DNA from: Circinella minor
Lineage: Eukaryota; Mucoromycota; Mucoromycetes; Mucorales; Lichtheimiaceae
Direction: 5' to 3'
Length of the DNA stretch: 64,000 nt
NCBI GenBank assembly: GCA_016758965.1
Contig: JAEPRB010000020.1
Coordinates: 248,168-312,167 of the forward strand
Part shown: one piece after another, positions 42,362-57,524 of the stretch
Position numbering within the stretch: position 1 is the stretch's first letter
How the letters are laid out: every line of letters starts with the position of its first letter
Notes under the pieces: model-generated
What the model saw: the letters and a program-made list of their open reading frames with translations, nothing else
Databases searched by the model: none
What the model was told of the DNA's origin: nothing
Made by a program: the position numbers and the translations under genes

Positions 42362-42894
42362 GTAAAAAAGAAAATATATTATTATCATTTTTGCAAATGT
42401 TAATATGACGTACTATATAAAGATTATGTAAGGCAAATATGTATATATAGAAAGTAAATTGTAGTAATTGTTATTATTATTGTTGCTGGGTGAGTATGAA
42501 TAGTATGTATTGTTTAATAATGTGTAATAAATGTGTGTATGTATAATAAAATGTAATAATAAAATTGTTTGTAAGAACATATAAGTTAGTTATGGGTAAG
42601 CAAATGTATATAAGTATGTGTATAAGGAGAATGATGAAAGGGTATTTGTGTATAAAGAAAATAAAATTCATTGTGTATGATAGAAAAATATAAAATTCAT
42701 TGTGTAAAGAAAAGTAACCATAATAAGCTTTTTTTTTTCTTTAAAAATAATAATAATAAGGGGAGGGGGGGAGGGGAAAAGAAAGCATATAAAAAAATCT
42801 ACAAAAGGAAGTATGTATGTAAGAAAAAAATAAGTGTGTATGTATAATAAGGAGGATAAAAAAAAATTTGATAGGATCATTATCCATAATATCA

Positions 42895-42930
42895 AACCTT
42901 TAACCTCCTCATTTTGGAGGAGTAAAGGTT
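42895..42930. other. Imperfect hairpin-forming inverted repeat
   Basis: The outer arms AACCTTTA and TAAAGGTT pair over 8 bases; an inner CCTCC...GGAGG stem adds 5, with one bulge and a TCATTTT loop. It lies about 310 bp beyond the 3' end of the C2H2 gene on the same strand and well upstream of ACL. Confidence 0.6.
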
Positions 42931-43146
42931 ACCTTATGTAGGCATCAAAAAGCGGCGTAGTAATGTAAAAAAAAAAAAAAAGTTATAAAAAGAAAGATCG
43001 AATTCGATAATAAAGTAGAGGAAGAAGGGATGAATGTCATGATATCATTGTGTGATATATCATTTGTTTAAAGGTGTTTGGAAGATACGTAATATGGAGG
43101 GAAAGGCAGAATTTTTTTTTTTGCTCGATATTTATAAATGATGTGA

Positions 43147-43172
43147 AGAGAGAGAGAGAGAGAGAGAGAGAG
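43147..43172. repeat. AG dinucleotide microsatellite
   Basis: Uninterrupted AG repeat about 70 bp beyond the stop codon of the minus-strand C2H2 gene, probably in its 3' UTR or flank. Confidence 0.9.
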
Positions 43173-43239
43173 CTTGAAAGGAAGTAAGAAAAAACAAGCT
43201 TTTCTTCTCAAACTTCCCTTAAGATTTTTGTTTGTTTGT

Positions 43240-44916
43240 TTATTGGCGAGCTGCAGTAACAGCTACCACATCGCTCCATTGGTGTTGTAAATTAGATATA
43301 TTTGTCATTTTAAGGAATGCATCATTATTATTGTTTGTTGATTCATTTGTTCTTTGCATAATAGTAGTAGTTTGTTGGTACTGGGATGTTGACATATGGT
43401 GCTGTTTTTCTTGTTGTTGTTGAAGTTGTCGTTTACGTCTATCTTCGTGACGTTGATGGGTTTTCATGTGCTGTGAAAGATTATCTGAGCGAGAAAATGT
43501 TTTATGACAATTTGGGTAACTGCATGGAAAAGGGCGCTCCAGTGTATGAATACGCATATGGCGTTTCAAATGTTCCAACCGTTTGAATCGTCGTTGACAC
43601 TGAGAGACAGGACAAACATGCGATTTGTTTTGAGCAATGGTTGATGCTGTTGTTGATGTAACAGGAAAAGATGCTCTTCTTGGTGGGACAGAAGTCGTTG
43701 TTGTTGAACAATCAACATTACCCCATTGAGCATTGTTGCTGTTCTGAAACATAAAGTATTCACTGTTGGAAATATCAGTTGATGAAAAAGAAGATGACAT
43801 GGTGGATGGTGAAGGACCAGAAAGATAGGTAGGCTCCATGTTGATATGTTGATCGTTGAATACAATGTTTCCAGACATTGTTGCTAACGTCGTATTGTTA
43901 CCATGATCAGGAAACTAAGTATAATTGAGTGAGTTAGTAATTTATTTTTTGATTACATTACTTTTTTTTAAAATTTTCTTTTGATATACCTGTTGGGAAG
44001 TAGATCGTTGCTGCTCATAAGTTGAATAATCAAATGGAGAAAACATGTTGTTGGTTGTCGTGGAAACAGCCGCTGTCATAGGTTTCGCGACGTTCGTTGT
44101 TGCTGACGACGATGTTGAAATCGAATTGCCATTCTTAGAACTTGGCTTGCTACCACGTGAAGATGATGATCGACGTTGTTGTTGTTGTTCTTGAATCATA
44201 GTTTTTTTGGCATGTGTACGACAATGCGCATGAAAATTGTCAGATCGACTAAAGCTTTTTCCGCAACCGAGAAAATGACAAACATGAGGCCGTTCACCTG
44301 TGTGGACTAACATGTGTCGTTTTAAATGTTCATAACGTTTAAAACTCCATCCACAATAGGCATATTTACACACATGTTTATGTTGAATAGCAGGTGCATC
44401 TGAAGATCGTTGTTGCTTTGTTTTTGTGGCGATTGAAGAAGAAGCTGTAACGGATTGTTGTTGTTGTTGTTCATTTACATCGGCAGTAGGTGAAATTATA
44501 GTATCTGTGTTAAATTGGTGTTGTTCCTGAGATTGAGGGATAATAACTGCTGGATTCATTATGTTATGACCAGTAGTAGTTTGTTGCTGTTGATTGTGAT
44601 AGTCATAATTTCCAATCATTCTGTAAGTATCAAAAAATTGAGGTTGACTAGAATAACCAAATGGACCAATATCAACTGAAAATTTGCGTTGTTGAACCAT
44701 TGGATCATACAAGACAGTCGACATAGGTGAAACTGCTGCAGGAGTTAATGGTGTAGTTGATTGACTATCGGGGTACATCATTATACTGATAGGAGAAGAG
44801 GATGAAGTAAAACTAACGCTTTTGGTAGGTGATGAATAAAAATTTTGTTGTAGCTCGGGTGAGAGCATAGGTGATGTTGAAGACTCGGAGTAATTAGTAT
44901 TATCCATTTGCATCAT
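43240..44916 (-). CDS. Msn2/4-like C2H2 transcription factor with two finger pairs
   Basis: Two exons, 43990-44916 and 43240-43914, joined in phase 0 by a 75-nt intron with GTATAT donor and TTAG acceptor; spliced 533 aa. Each exon carries one C2H2 pair. Residues about 181-235 are [20 protein letters not shown]... and ...[14 protein letters not shown]. Residues about 408-462 are [20 protein letters not shown]... and ...[18 protein letters not shown]. The KR.EHLKRH / SRSDN helix pair is the one used by yeast Msn2/Msn4 to read AGGGG, so STRE-type binding is predicted. PKA-type sites RRAS and RRSS, plus RKFS, are visible, matching the known cAMP control of that family. The rest is Gln/Ser/Thr-rich. 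An intact splice junction argues for one gene, not two. The CON7/SteA/Azf1 zinc-finger branch is an alternative. Confidence 0.85.
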
Positions 44917-47900
44917 TGGTTGAATGTTGTGTGGTCGTAAAATATTTATATTTAGAAACTGTTTATGCGTTCTTTTTTATGTTTAATGAGAACGGGTTTA
45001 TAAATTAATCAATAATACGTGAAACGAAGAACATGAAATATATATATACCTTTCTTTTTCAAATGCGTATAAGAAGAATTTTATATCAATTTATATATAT
45101 ATATATATATATGTAAGTCTTAGGTAGTGGCAATAGAAGTAGATAAAAAAATATAATTTTTTTCTACAATAAAATATATGGTGAAAATAACAAACAAATA
45201 AATAAAAAATGATTCCTTTTTTTAAAATTTTTATTTTGTTTCAATTGGCTTTATATAAATACCTAAAAAAAATTACAGGAACATTTTTTTTTTAGTTAAC
45301 CCTGAAAGGTAAAAGGAATAGAAATGATTATATATTGTAATGGAGAAAGAAAAACGCCTGGTGCTAAAAGGGCGATAAAAGGATATAATGAAGATCTACA
45401 CACACATCCAAAATATAAAAAAAAAGACGTGCTCGAGTTGCAAATGCAAAAGAAAAAAAATCAGGGATCAATGCGTGCACACCACCTTACATTGGATGTT
45501 TAAGTAAAGTACATAGTGCTAAAAAAGATTTTATACCCGTGAGATATATGTAAAAGCAAGATTACTTTCTAAACAAGTGCGTGGTTTTTTATCATTATTA
45601 TTATTAATCCGAGGTGTGCAACATTTAACCTATAACTCTTTATTTTTAAAAAAGCGAATTCATGCTGTTTTCCTTTTCTCGATCTTGAGAATACCCCTTA
45701 TTTCTATTTTACTATTCATATTCTGTACTAAAACAATATAGAAAGAAACATAAAGTATGGTTTTATTCATTTTTCTCAAGTATGTAGTATTTGATTATAT
45801 TATAAGAATAATAATAATAATAATAATAGAACGAGTCGCAATGGAATGAATCGTTCTAGGATAACTAATTTTTATTTTATGGAAAGGTATTGAAAATAGG
45901 AATTATATCATTAAGCTTTTTTAACAGTAGAAAAATAAATGTTTTTCAAGAATATCGTTTTCAATAACAGTTAATAGGATAGGTTATTATACTACTACTG
46001 TTCCTAACCTATGTGAGATAAAAGAACGGAATGGATCATACTGTGAGAATTAAATATGATTCCGAACAGTGTCAATATAAACTGTTATAGAGAATATAAT
46101 ATTATTCTTCTCCTTATTTTATAATATATCATGTGAGTGTATAATACATTATGCAATTCAATTCCTTCTTATACTACTCCTTACTATAAGAAAATGATAA
46201 TATTTTATATATATACACCCGTTTCTCCCCAATATTCTCTATAACCATTTATTTACTCCTTTTCTAATAACTATTAAACAAAAATAACCTCGCTTATACT
46301 CTTTATTAATTATTTTCTTCTTTTACTATTATATCCCCTTTTACACTCCCCTTTTCTTTTATATGCTATATATATATGTACGTATTCGATATAAAAATTC
46401 TAAATTTGGTTTTTACGCCCGGTATCATTTGAATTATTTTTATACAAAAAATATTTATTTTTTCCGAAAAGCAAATAATGATATTAATAGTTAGTAGCAT
46501 GAAAAATAAAAAAAGGGACTTCTTCCATAATACATATTTTAATACGTAATATTCGATCTAATGCATAATAATCTTAATTTTTTTACACTATTTTATATGA
46601 AACAACGATAGAAAATTATTAACAGTAGTACTGACAGTAATAAACAAAACGTATGATTGTTATTTAAAGTGAATAATATTTTAAGGTCGTAATTATGTAC
46701 ATAAAACATTTAAGATCAAAGAAGATCATTTTTTGTATATCACATTTTTTCTTTTCGTATGTGTTGATAATATCGTTATTATTATTAAAAAAAGGAGTTT
46801 ATTTCACCTAACTTTTTTTTTTTTTCATGATGGGGAGAAGGAAAAAAAAAAAGGTACAAAAAAGAGAGGAGCATATTAGCAATGAGATGGGTACCACGGG
46901 TAAGAAAATAATGGAATTAAAGGAATTGTTACGTATGTTGTTTCTTCAACATCGACTTGACAAGAATACTTCTAGTATAATAAATGTGTTTACTGTAGCT
47001 ATGACCCCCTTCTTATTATTTTTATTATTACACGCTTTGATAATGTTTTTTTTTCTAACCATGCTTCTTCTCTTTCGGGGACTTGATATAAAAAAAAACG
47101 GATTGGCTTTTTATTTGAAGATAAACTCTCCTATTTCTTTATTATTCCTTTTTAAAATTTAACTCCTTCGTTTAATACAATAATGTCATTATTTATTATT
47201 GTCATTAACAAAATACTACTTGATTTACTGGTTTATGTTAAACAAGATCTAATGTTGCTTTGATGATCTGTTATAATACTAGGTAAATGATAAAGGCTTA
47301 TCGTATTACACCTATTTCTTTTCTTTTCTAGTTCAGTGTGGAAGAAGTCAATTCTATTTAATAATCGCTTGCCTTCTTCTTGTCACATAAATTATATGAA
47401 TAAAAAAAAAAAAACTCTTGTGAAACATGGTTAACATATATTTCACCTTCCTTTATATTTTTTTTCCCTCTATTGTCATCGACCTTATATTATTTATCCA
47501 TTCACTTTTCTCTTTTCAAAAATTAAAATAGCTGGAAAAAAAAGGGTCCGTAACACATGGAAGAAAAGAGTAAAGTGACACATATTCGCATAATAATAGT
47601 AGTAACTAGTAAATAATAACATACAGAATTCCCCAAATAATTTTCCTCCAATAGTTGGGGAGTCTGTGATACTAGAAGATAGCAGTAGTAGTAAAGAATG
47701 TTTCATAAACAAAAAAGGACAGATACCAAATTTGGAATGCTTCCGTGGAGGATCTCTTACTTTTTTTCTAAAAAAAAAAAAATTGTGGGCACGGATCATG
47801 TCATCCTGTTTTATATCTGAGTTTTTTTTTTTTTTATAATCTCCTTCCTCTTTTTCTCGGCATGCTTACAAACAGGGTCCATAAGTAATTTGGTTGAAAA

Positions 47901-48574
47901 AAAAAAATAGGAGTATTTATAAGCACAATTAAAGTTTTCGAGTTTTTTTTTTTCTTAAGAAGCAATTACAAAACTGGTGAAATTCAATTCGTGGTGATGA
48001 CGACTATTACTAGATGATTATCTGATCGATTATTTTAACTATTAAAGATATAGCTTCAATTATATTGGTGTGAAACATTGATAAGTATACCTTATTCCTT
48101 TTTAACCTGATTTTTATTAGAACAAATATAAATTATTATTGCGTGAGATATTTTTCATAATAAAAATTTGAAAGCTTTTATTCTGAAACAGTGAGAATTG
48201 GGTATAACTAAAGCTCTTGTTGATTTGTGTGTGAAGATGACAATAACATATTATAATAGGTTATTGTGTGAGAAAAAAAAAAGGCACTAGTCCCCAGCGA
48301 CAATTAAAATAAAATCACTCATCATCCGCATTGATCCGCTATTAGATTTCGAACTCCATATACAGACTTTGACAACAATAATAATATGGGATGATTTCTT
48401 CTTCTAGTTTTTAGTAGGCAATTATATTTACTGCTTCTATTGTGTTATTATTATGACTAGTTTCCTCACCCAAATGTATAATTGAAATGACCATATAATA
48501 TATAGATGAATAAGAACATTGTGAGTTATAATGTGGTTACTTCCTTTTATACAATGTAGCAATAATACGTGACT
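44917..48574. other. Long spacer upstream of the C2H2 factor, no gene seen
   Basis: About 3.7 kb of AT-rich DNA with ATA/AT repeats (for example 45805-45830) and homopolymers. A 111-codon plus-strand frame at 46827-47162 starts in a lysine run and becomes Leu/Phe-rich. Its composition follows the base composition, so it was not called. Part of this spacer is the promoter of the C2H2 gene. Confidence 0.45.
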
Positions 48575-51500
48575 TTAAACAATGGACACAGGTCCAAAAT
48601 TTATTTGATTGTACAGCATACGTAATTGATGAACAAGTGCTTCTAGGGTTTTCCAAAATTCGTCTTGTGATCCTCCAACCCGAAATTCCTCTTCAAGTTT
48701 ACTGGCTAGTTTAGTAACTTTTCTACATTGCTTATAATATTCACTTTCTTTTTCTTGATTTGTTTCTATAGATTATGTGATATATAAAAATAAAAAAAGT
48801 AAGTGTTTTTTTTCTTTTTATTATTCAAAATCAATAAATGAATCACTAGGTAAAATAGTATACCTTGTTGTTGCACATCTCCTGGTTCAAAAAGATATTG
48901 TAATCGAGATAATAATGCAGCTTCAATTTTTAGCAAAACTATTGGATGAACACATTGAATTCTCAAAATAACAAATATCCTATCCAGGCATAGTTTTGAT
49001 ACTGACGTTGAACTATGATTTTCTTCTACAACAAAGAATAAACAAATACAATGAAAAATCATATTTCAGGAATTAAAAATCTTCAAATTTTTTATTTTTA
49101 TTATGATTGTATACAATGACTACTTATTGCTACTATTTACCTTTTGATAAACTAACAATAACAGGACTTTGAGGAAAAGATGCTAATGTAAATATGGCTT
49201 GTTCCTGGTTTTGCATGATCTTTTCCATTTCTTCCCTAAAGAAAAACCATTAACAAATATATAAAACACATGATATTTTTTATTTTTGCTCAAATAAGCT
49301 TACAAAGTTTTTCCTTCTTTAAGAAATGTACTAATAATTTTTCCATATGTTTCTTCCAATGTCATTCCTGATTTTATAATCACTTCAAGTCGTATTTCCG
49401 TCTTGTCAACATTATGTTGTAATAGTAATTTATCATCTTTAGACACATATTTCGCCTATAAACATGTATAAAAGAGTATATGTGAATAATAATATTATAT
49501 TTATAATTATTTATTTTTTTTTCTTACTTCAAAATGTGCCAATGGGTATCGATTTGTGTTGTCCAGCAACTTTCTACTTTGATATTCATTTTCAAGTCGC
49601 ATACTTGTTTCATAAATACCATCTTTTTCCAATAATTTTAGTACAGAATCAGTACATGGTGTAATAAAATGTAGATCATCTAATGTCACCTCCGATAAAT
49701 GGAACATGAATTGTTTGCCTAAAAATATATTTTTCAAAATGAGTTATCAAAAATTTTCGGCATGTTTTCTAAATAAAGTTAAAGAATATACCTTCCGTGG
49801 TACTACTATTCACTTGATCTGACAACGAAATAGTATCTACATCAAGCTGTGTTGATAAATGTAAATTCACGTGAATTGGTAAAGACAATCGTTCAATATC
49901 CACTGGTATATCCCTTTCCCTGTCAAAAATAAATTAATTAGTTATAGAATAATAGAACAAGTTCTCTTTCCCCAATAATGTCTTTTTACCATATATGGTT
50001 ATCCGAAAGTCCGACTAAAGGCAGTAATAAAGTAAATCCGTCTGTAAAACTTGATCTACTCATCTCATTATTTACTTTTTCTTGTAATAGTGTATTTTGA
50101 TTCGATATATCCGCATGAACTATGTTTTTTTAAGTCATTTTATATTAGCATATAAAAAAAAAAGAATATTTACACAATATAATGAATGTACATACGATAC
50201 CACTTGTCCCAATCTAAATCCATGGATGTATGAACTCGTAATTTCAAAGCACAACTTGCGCGGCCCGTACAATGTCGACTTGAAAGTGGGATCACCATTG
50301 GTTGTATACTACATTGGAACGGTGATAGAATATTATCATTATCTTCATCGTTATCTTGAAGTTTTTGTTTCTGAGACTTGATTCGCTGAAGTGCATATAT
50401 TGTACGGTTTACAGATGCCAACTTCATATTTAATTTCTATGAAACATTTTGTTGTTAATAACTCTATTTTCTCTTAAGGTCTAACCCAGTAACCACAACA
50501 AATGATATTACTTCAGTATATGCTTCAACTTTTTTTTGTTCTTTTTCATGTTGCTCTAATTCATTTAAAATATCTTGAATGGCACATTCCGTTTCTTCAG
50601 TGTTCTCTTTGATTCTCTTTTCAGCCTTCCTAAGAAAAAACATTTATAAATATACCTAGATAATCCACTATTGAATGGATGGTTTTCTTTTTTTTTTCTT
50701 TCTCATCCTTACTTTAATTGAGTACGAATAGTAACAATTGTATTATCTTTTTTCAGTAATTCAAAAATAAACCCGTCTGTATTCATTTTTTTAACATGTA
50801 TTTGATCAACTTGGTTTGTACAATCGAGTCGTATCAATTGAAGGGAAATACCGGAAAAATCAGATGATGATGGTTTAGACAATAACCCAATACGGTATAC
50901 TTGTCCATTATCTTTTAAACTTGCAAGTAATACATCATCCATGTCCTAATGGACAAACGCACATATATTAATTCCCGGTTTTATGACTACAAGTATTATT
51001 TTTCCATATTTCCAAATTATAAAATTATTCCTTACGTTATTAATCAAAGCAGAAGCATTGATCGGACCGGGTACAAAAAATTCTTGAAATATTAAACGTT
51101 CACCTGATACAATGAATAATTGGATTGTCCCTTCTTGTCTATAAAAAATTACGTTACTTTTAGTTAACTACTGTTGCAGTGTATTTCAAAAAAAGAATGA
51201 ATAATAAGATAGTTTCTTTTGTTACCCAAGAATAGCCATTGTATTCAATTGCATACTTGATTTCATACGTAAAAAGTAGACAGATACAGGTTTTTCACTC
51301 TAAAAGATAGAAGAAAAGCTTTTTTTTTAGTCAAGGAAGACATACCAAAACAACCAATCCTTCTTTATATATATATACCGGAAATTCTGTAATAAACATG
51401 TCCTTTCCTTGTAAAACATCATGACAATAAACCATGCCTTTGGAGGTACAATATAATAATCCATTTTGTCTAGATTTATTTTGTAATTGTTAACAAGATT

Positions 51501-52486
51501 TGTATTGTATTGCTATGGATAATTGATACAATATATTGTTTTCTTAAAGAGCTCACTTTGGTAACCCCAGTTGATCTCGTAGCAACGGATCCAAATCCTC
51601 TCCATGAACTACATATAACCATCAATAATAAATATCAAGTATCTTTCGTATCTTGGAATACAAATAACCATTGCACATACCTTTGCTAGATAACAAGCGA
51701 TCCACGTCAAATTCTGCTGGAATGGACAAAGTGGATGAGATTTGGTTAGTAGTCAAGTTATATACTATGATCTTGGATTGATTTCGTAATAATCCATAAA
51801 ACCCTTCGGGACACGGTTGAATGTGTGTCAATGCAGACTACATTTAAAGTATCGTTTTTTTAGCAATCAATTTTTTCTATAGTCATGCAAGTATTTAAAT
51901 AATGAAATTAACGAGATGTTATTACGTTTTGAAATAACCGTTCACATGAATTTGTTTCGACTTTTTGACGTTTGATACCCAATCTATGAATTTGTATAAG
52001 TAACCATGACATATAATGTACATACATTTAGATTACGAAAAGATAAGATACCTCGATGATGGTTCACAACGAATACCAATAATCCACACAGTGCCATCAC
52101 GTGTTAATGCTAAAACTGCTAAACAGCCTTCTGTATCTTCCTGTTCTTCTTCTTTTGATAATTGGGTTAGTTGAATGAACTGAACCACTGGACTAGACAC
52201 ATTCCAATTCACTTGCTATACATTTGTATAATTCATTAATGAAAAATATATTTATTCTGATCTTGTTTATTATATTTTTTCAGTTATTATTCTTTACTTG
52301 TTGGATCGCGCTATCATTATTAATATTTGAATCGGATCGCGGCCAAAAACCGATAATGACACCTGTTTCAGTAGCTACAAGTACTTTTGAAACATTATGC
52401 GAGCAACTAGTTACTTTTGTACAAACGATTGGATCAGTTATACTTAAATCATGTTTTCGTAAAAATTCAGTCCCGATCGCTTCCAT
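48575..52486 (-). CDS. Propeller/coiled-coil protein resembling FAAP100/FANCB
   Basis: Eighteen exons on the minus strand: 52298-52486, 52052-52215, 51926-51983, 51681-51837, 51557-51608, 51379-51469, 51226-51299, 51036-51138, 50713-50945, 50512-50629, 50196-50436, 49990-50119, 49792-49919, 49528-49718, 49304-49455, 49141-49235, 48864-49025, 48575-48765; spliced 842 aa with all frames consistent. Residues 1-370 have repeated four-strand patterns (GCLAVLALTRDGTVWIIGIR, GLLYCTSKGMVYCHDV), i.e. a beta-propeller. A coiled coil at about 375-435 (KRIKENTEETECAIQDILNE) follows, then a beta-rich domain and a helical C-terminus. This order and length fit FAAP100 and FANCB, scaffold subunits of the Fanconi core complex. 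Identity is by architecture and weak by-eye similarity only. Nup88 was considered and fits worse. Transcribed in tandem with V-ATPase A, 310 bp apart. Confidence 0.5.
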
Positions 52487-52795
52487 TGTCTTGCATACGA
52501 TTCTTTTTTTTTTAAAAAAAAAAGTAACTGTGCAAAAGAAAGGAGGTTGACCCCAAATAGGAAAGTGCGGATGAAAAAAAAAAAGAAATGCAATGAGAGA
52601 GGATTTTACATGATAATGGATGGGTTATTTTTATTTATTTATTTAAACAAACTGATAAATGTGGATTTGTTATAAGAAAACAAAAAACACAAAACCTTTC
52701 AGAATACAACAACGACAAAAAAGAAAGTAAGAAAAAAAAAGGGTTAAATGTGTGTTTGCATGTATATGTGTTGGGGGATAAAAAAAAAAGCCTAT
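52487..52795. other. Tandem spacer between V-ATPase A and the FAAP100-like gene
   Basis: About 310 bp with A/T runs near 52507-52520 and 52727-52790. No gene is seen; it should hold the V-ATPase 3' UTR and the promoter of the downstream minus-strand gene. Confidence 0.6.
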
Positions 52796-56111
<3,316 letters not shown>

Positions 56112-57413
56112 TTTAATTCAATTTAAATGTTATATAGAAAAAAAAAAAAGAAAAAAGAGTTGAGAAAAAGGTCTCGAGGGGGGAGGTTGGTGTTTCGACC
56201 TGACACGCAAACGGGCGGCATCTCTTTCTCTCTCCTCAGTTTCAAGTTGTAACTCAGCAATCGATCAGTTGTTTTGAAACGCCTGAATACGCCATTTTAT
56301 TAACCTTATTGCATTACGTCTGAATGGATAACTAGCACTACTTTTTTTTTTCGTTTAAAAACATATATATAAGTTCAAGAAATTTATTAACTGTTATCAA
56401 CTCGTTTCTTTTTTTTATTTTTTGATTGAGAGAATACATTATAACTATATGTCTATATAATTTTTCTGGCTTTTTTTTAAGCACTGATAGATTTGGAAAT
56501 TCTATAAACTACCACGATACATTATTAAATTGTCCATATATCAATGGTTGCGTGTTGAATATATATATTATACAAAAAATGCGTTCCAAAATGTCATTTT
56601 TTTTTTGGTTCTATTTTTTAGTTTTACACGAACATGAACTGGATATAAGTTATGATAGCTACTTATATCTTATATTGTCAAGATAATATCTTTCGTGATG
56701 CCATTGAATTATTTCTGTAAGGTAGTCGAGTTTTTAGTACCTCTGGACTATATGTGCACATTTACTGCAGAATACTGTCATGATAACAAATTCTGATCTT
56801 TGCAGTAAATTAGTAATATATATATATATGTATATATACTTACTATAAACCGTATTCATTATAACAACGTTAATACAATATAGACATGATGGTGCTATTA
56901 AATTGGAGGTTTATATGATTAAGAGAAATCTATTATAAAGATTACAGGCTATACATCGCTGAAACTCTTGTTCATTTCTTATAGTAGTAGAAGATAATGA
57001 TAATACTACAAAGTTACTCTTATAATAATAATGTATAAATTCAATACTATAATAGAACTTATTTTGCTTAATTAATTTTTTTCTAAAAAAAGAAATGTTT
57101 ATGTTTATATGTACAAAAAATATATTAAAATGTTGTGATAATTAGCATGAGCTACTATATACACGGTTTATCAATTACTAATTAATAAAGAGAAGAATAA
57201 TATGTAAAATAATGTGCTTTGTGTGTATGAAATAGCCACAGGCGATTGGTAGGAATAAGTTTCAATTATGAGAAAGAGATCGAGAAATATTAATTATACA
57301 TATATAATAATTAAAATAAACAAACTCTATATATTTTTTTCATTAATACAATGACATATAACGTAGAAAACGCATAAGATTAGATACAAGATATAAACAC
57401 GTACATGTACAGG
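56112..57413. other. Spacer between V-ATPase A and kinesin-10
   Basis: About 1.3 kb. Just upstream of the V-ATPase ATG is a less AT-rich patch (about 56165-56300) likely to be its promoter. The remainder is AT-rich with short TA repeats (near 56816-56838). An 86-codon plus-strand frame at 56426-56686 lacks motifs. Confidence 0.5.
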
Positions 57414-57524
57414 TTATAATACAGAATCGAAATTATTATGGTTTAATTGACTTGAACTGGTATATTCATTTCAAGAGATTAGATTACCTTCTATTTCCAT
57501 ATGTACTTGTTTTACACTAATAAC

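Larger units (their letters stand above)
41714..43239. other. ACL promoter region and 3' flank of the C2H2 gene
   Basis: The 1.5 kb between two minus-strand genes. Close to ACL lies a local GC-rich island (about 42040-42150) in otherwise AT-rich DNA. Further out are an ATT repeat (42333-42361), a G-rich purine tract (about 42759-42782), a hairpin (42895-42930) and an AG repeat (43147-43172). A 69-codon minus-strand frame at 41885-42094 could be an upstream frame in the ACL leader but has no further support. Confidence 0.5.

Noticed and set aside
43240..44916. Two separate zinc-finger genes in tandem
   Set aside because: The open frames at 43942-44916 and 43240-43878 are linked by a phase-0 GTATAT...TTAG intron, and the frame is open from the acceptor to the ATG of the second frame; one gene is simpler.
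46827..47162. 111-codon plus-strand frame
   Set aside because: Lysine run followed by Leu/Phe-rich sequence that follows local base composition; no motif, no splice context.
48575..52486. Nup88/Nup82 nucleoporin
   Set aside because: Nup88 ends in a long coiled coil after its propeller. Here the coiled coil is central and is followed by a beta-rich domain and helices, as in FAAP100/FANCB.
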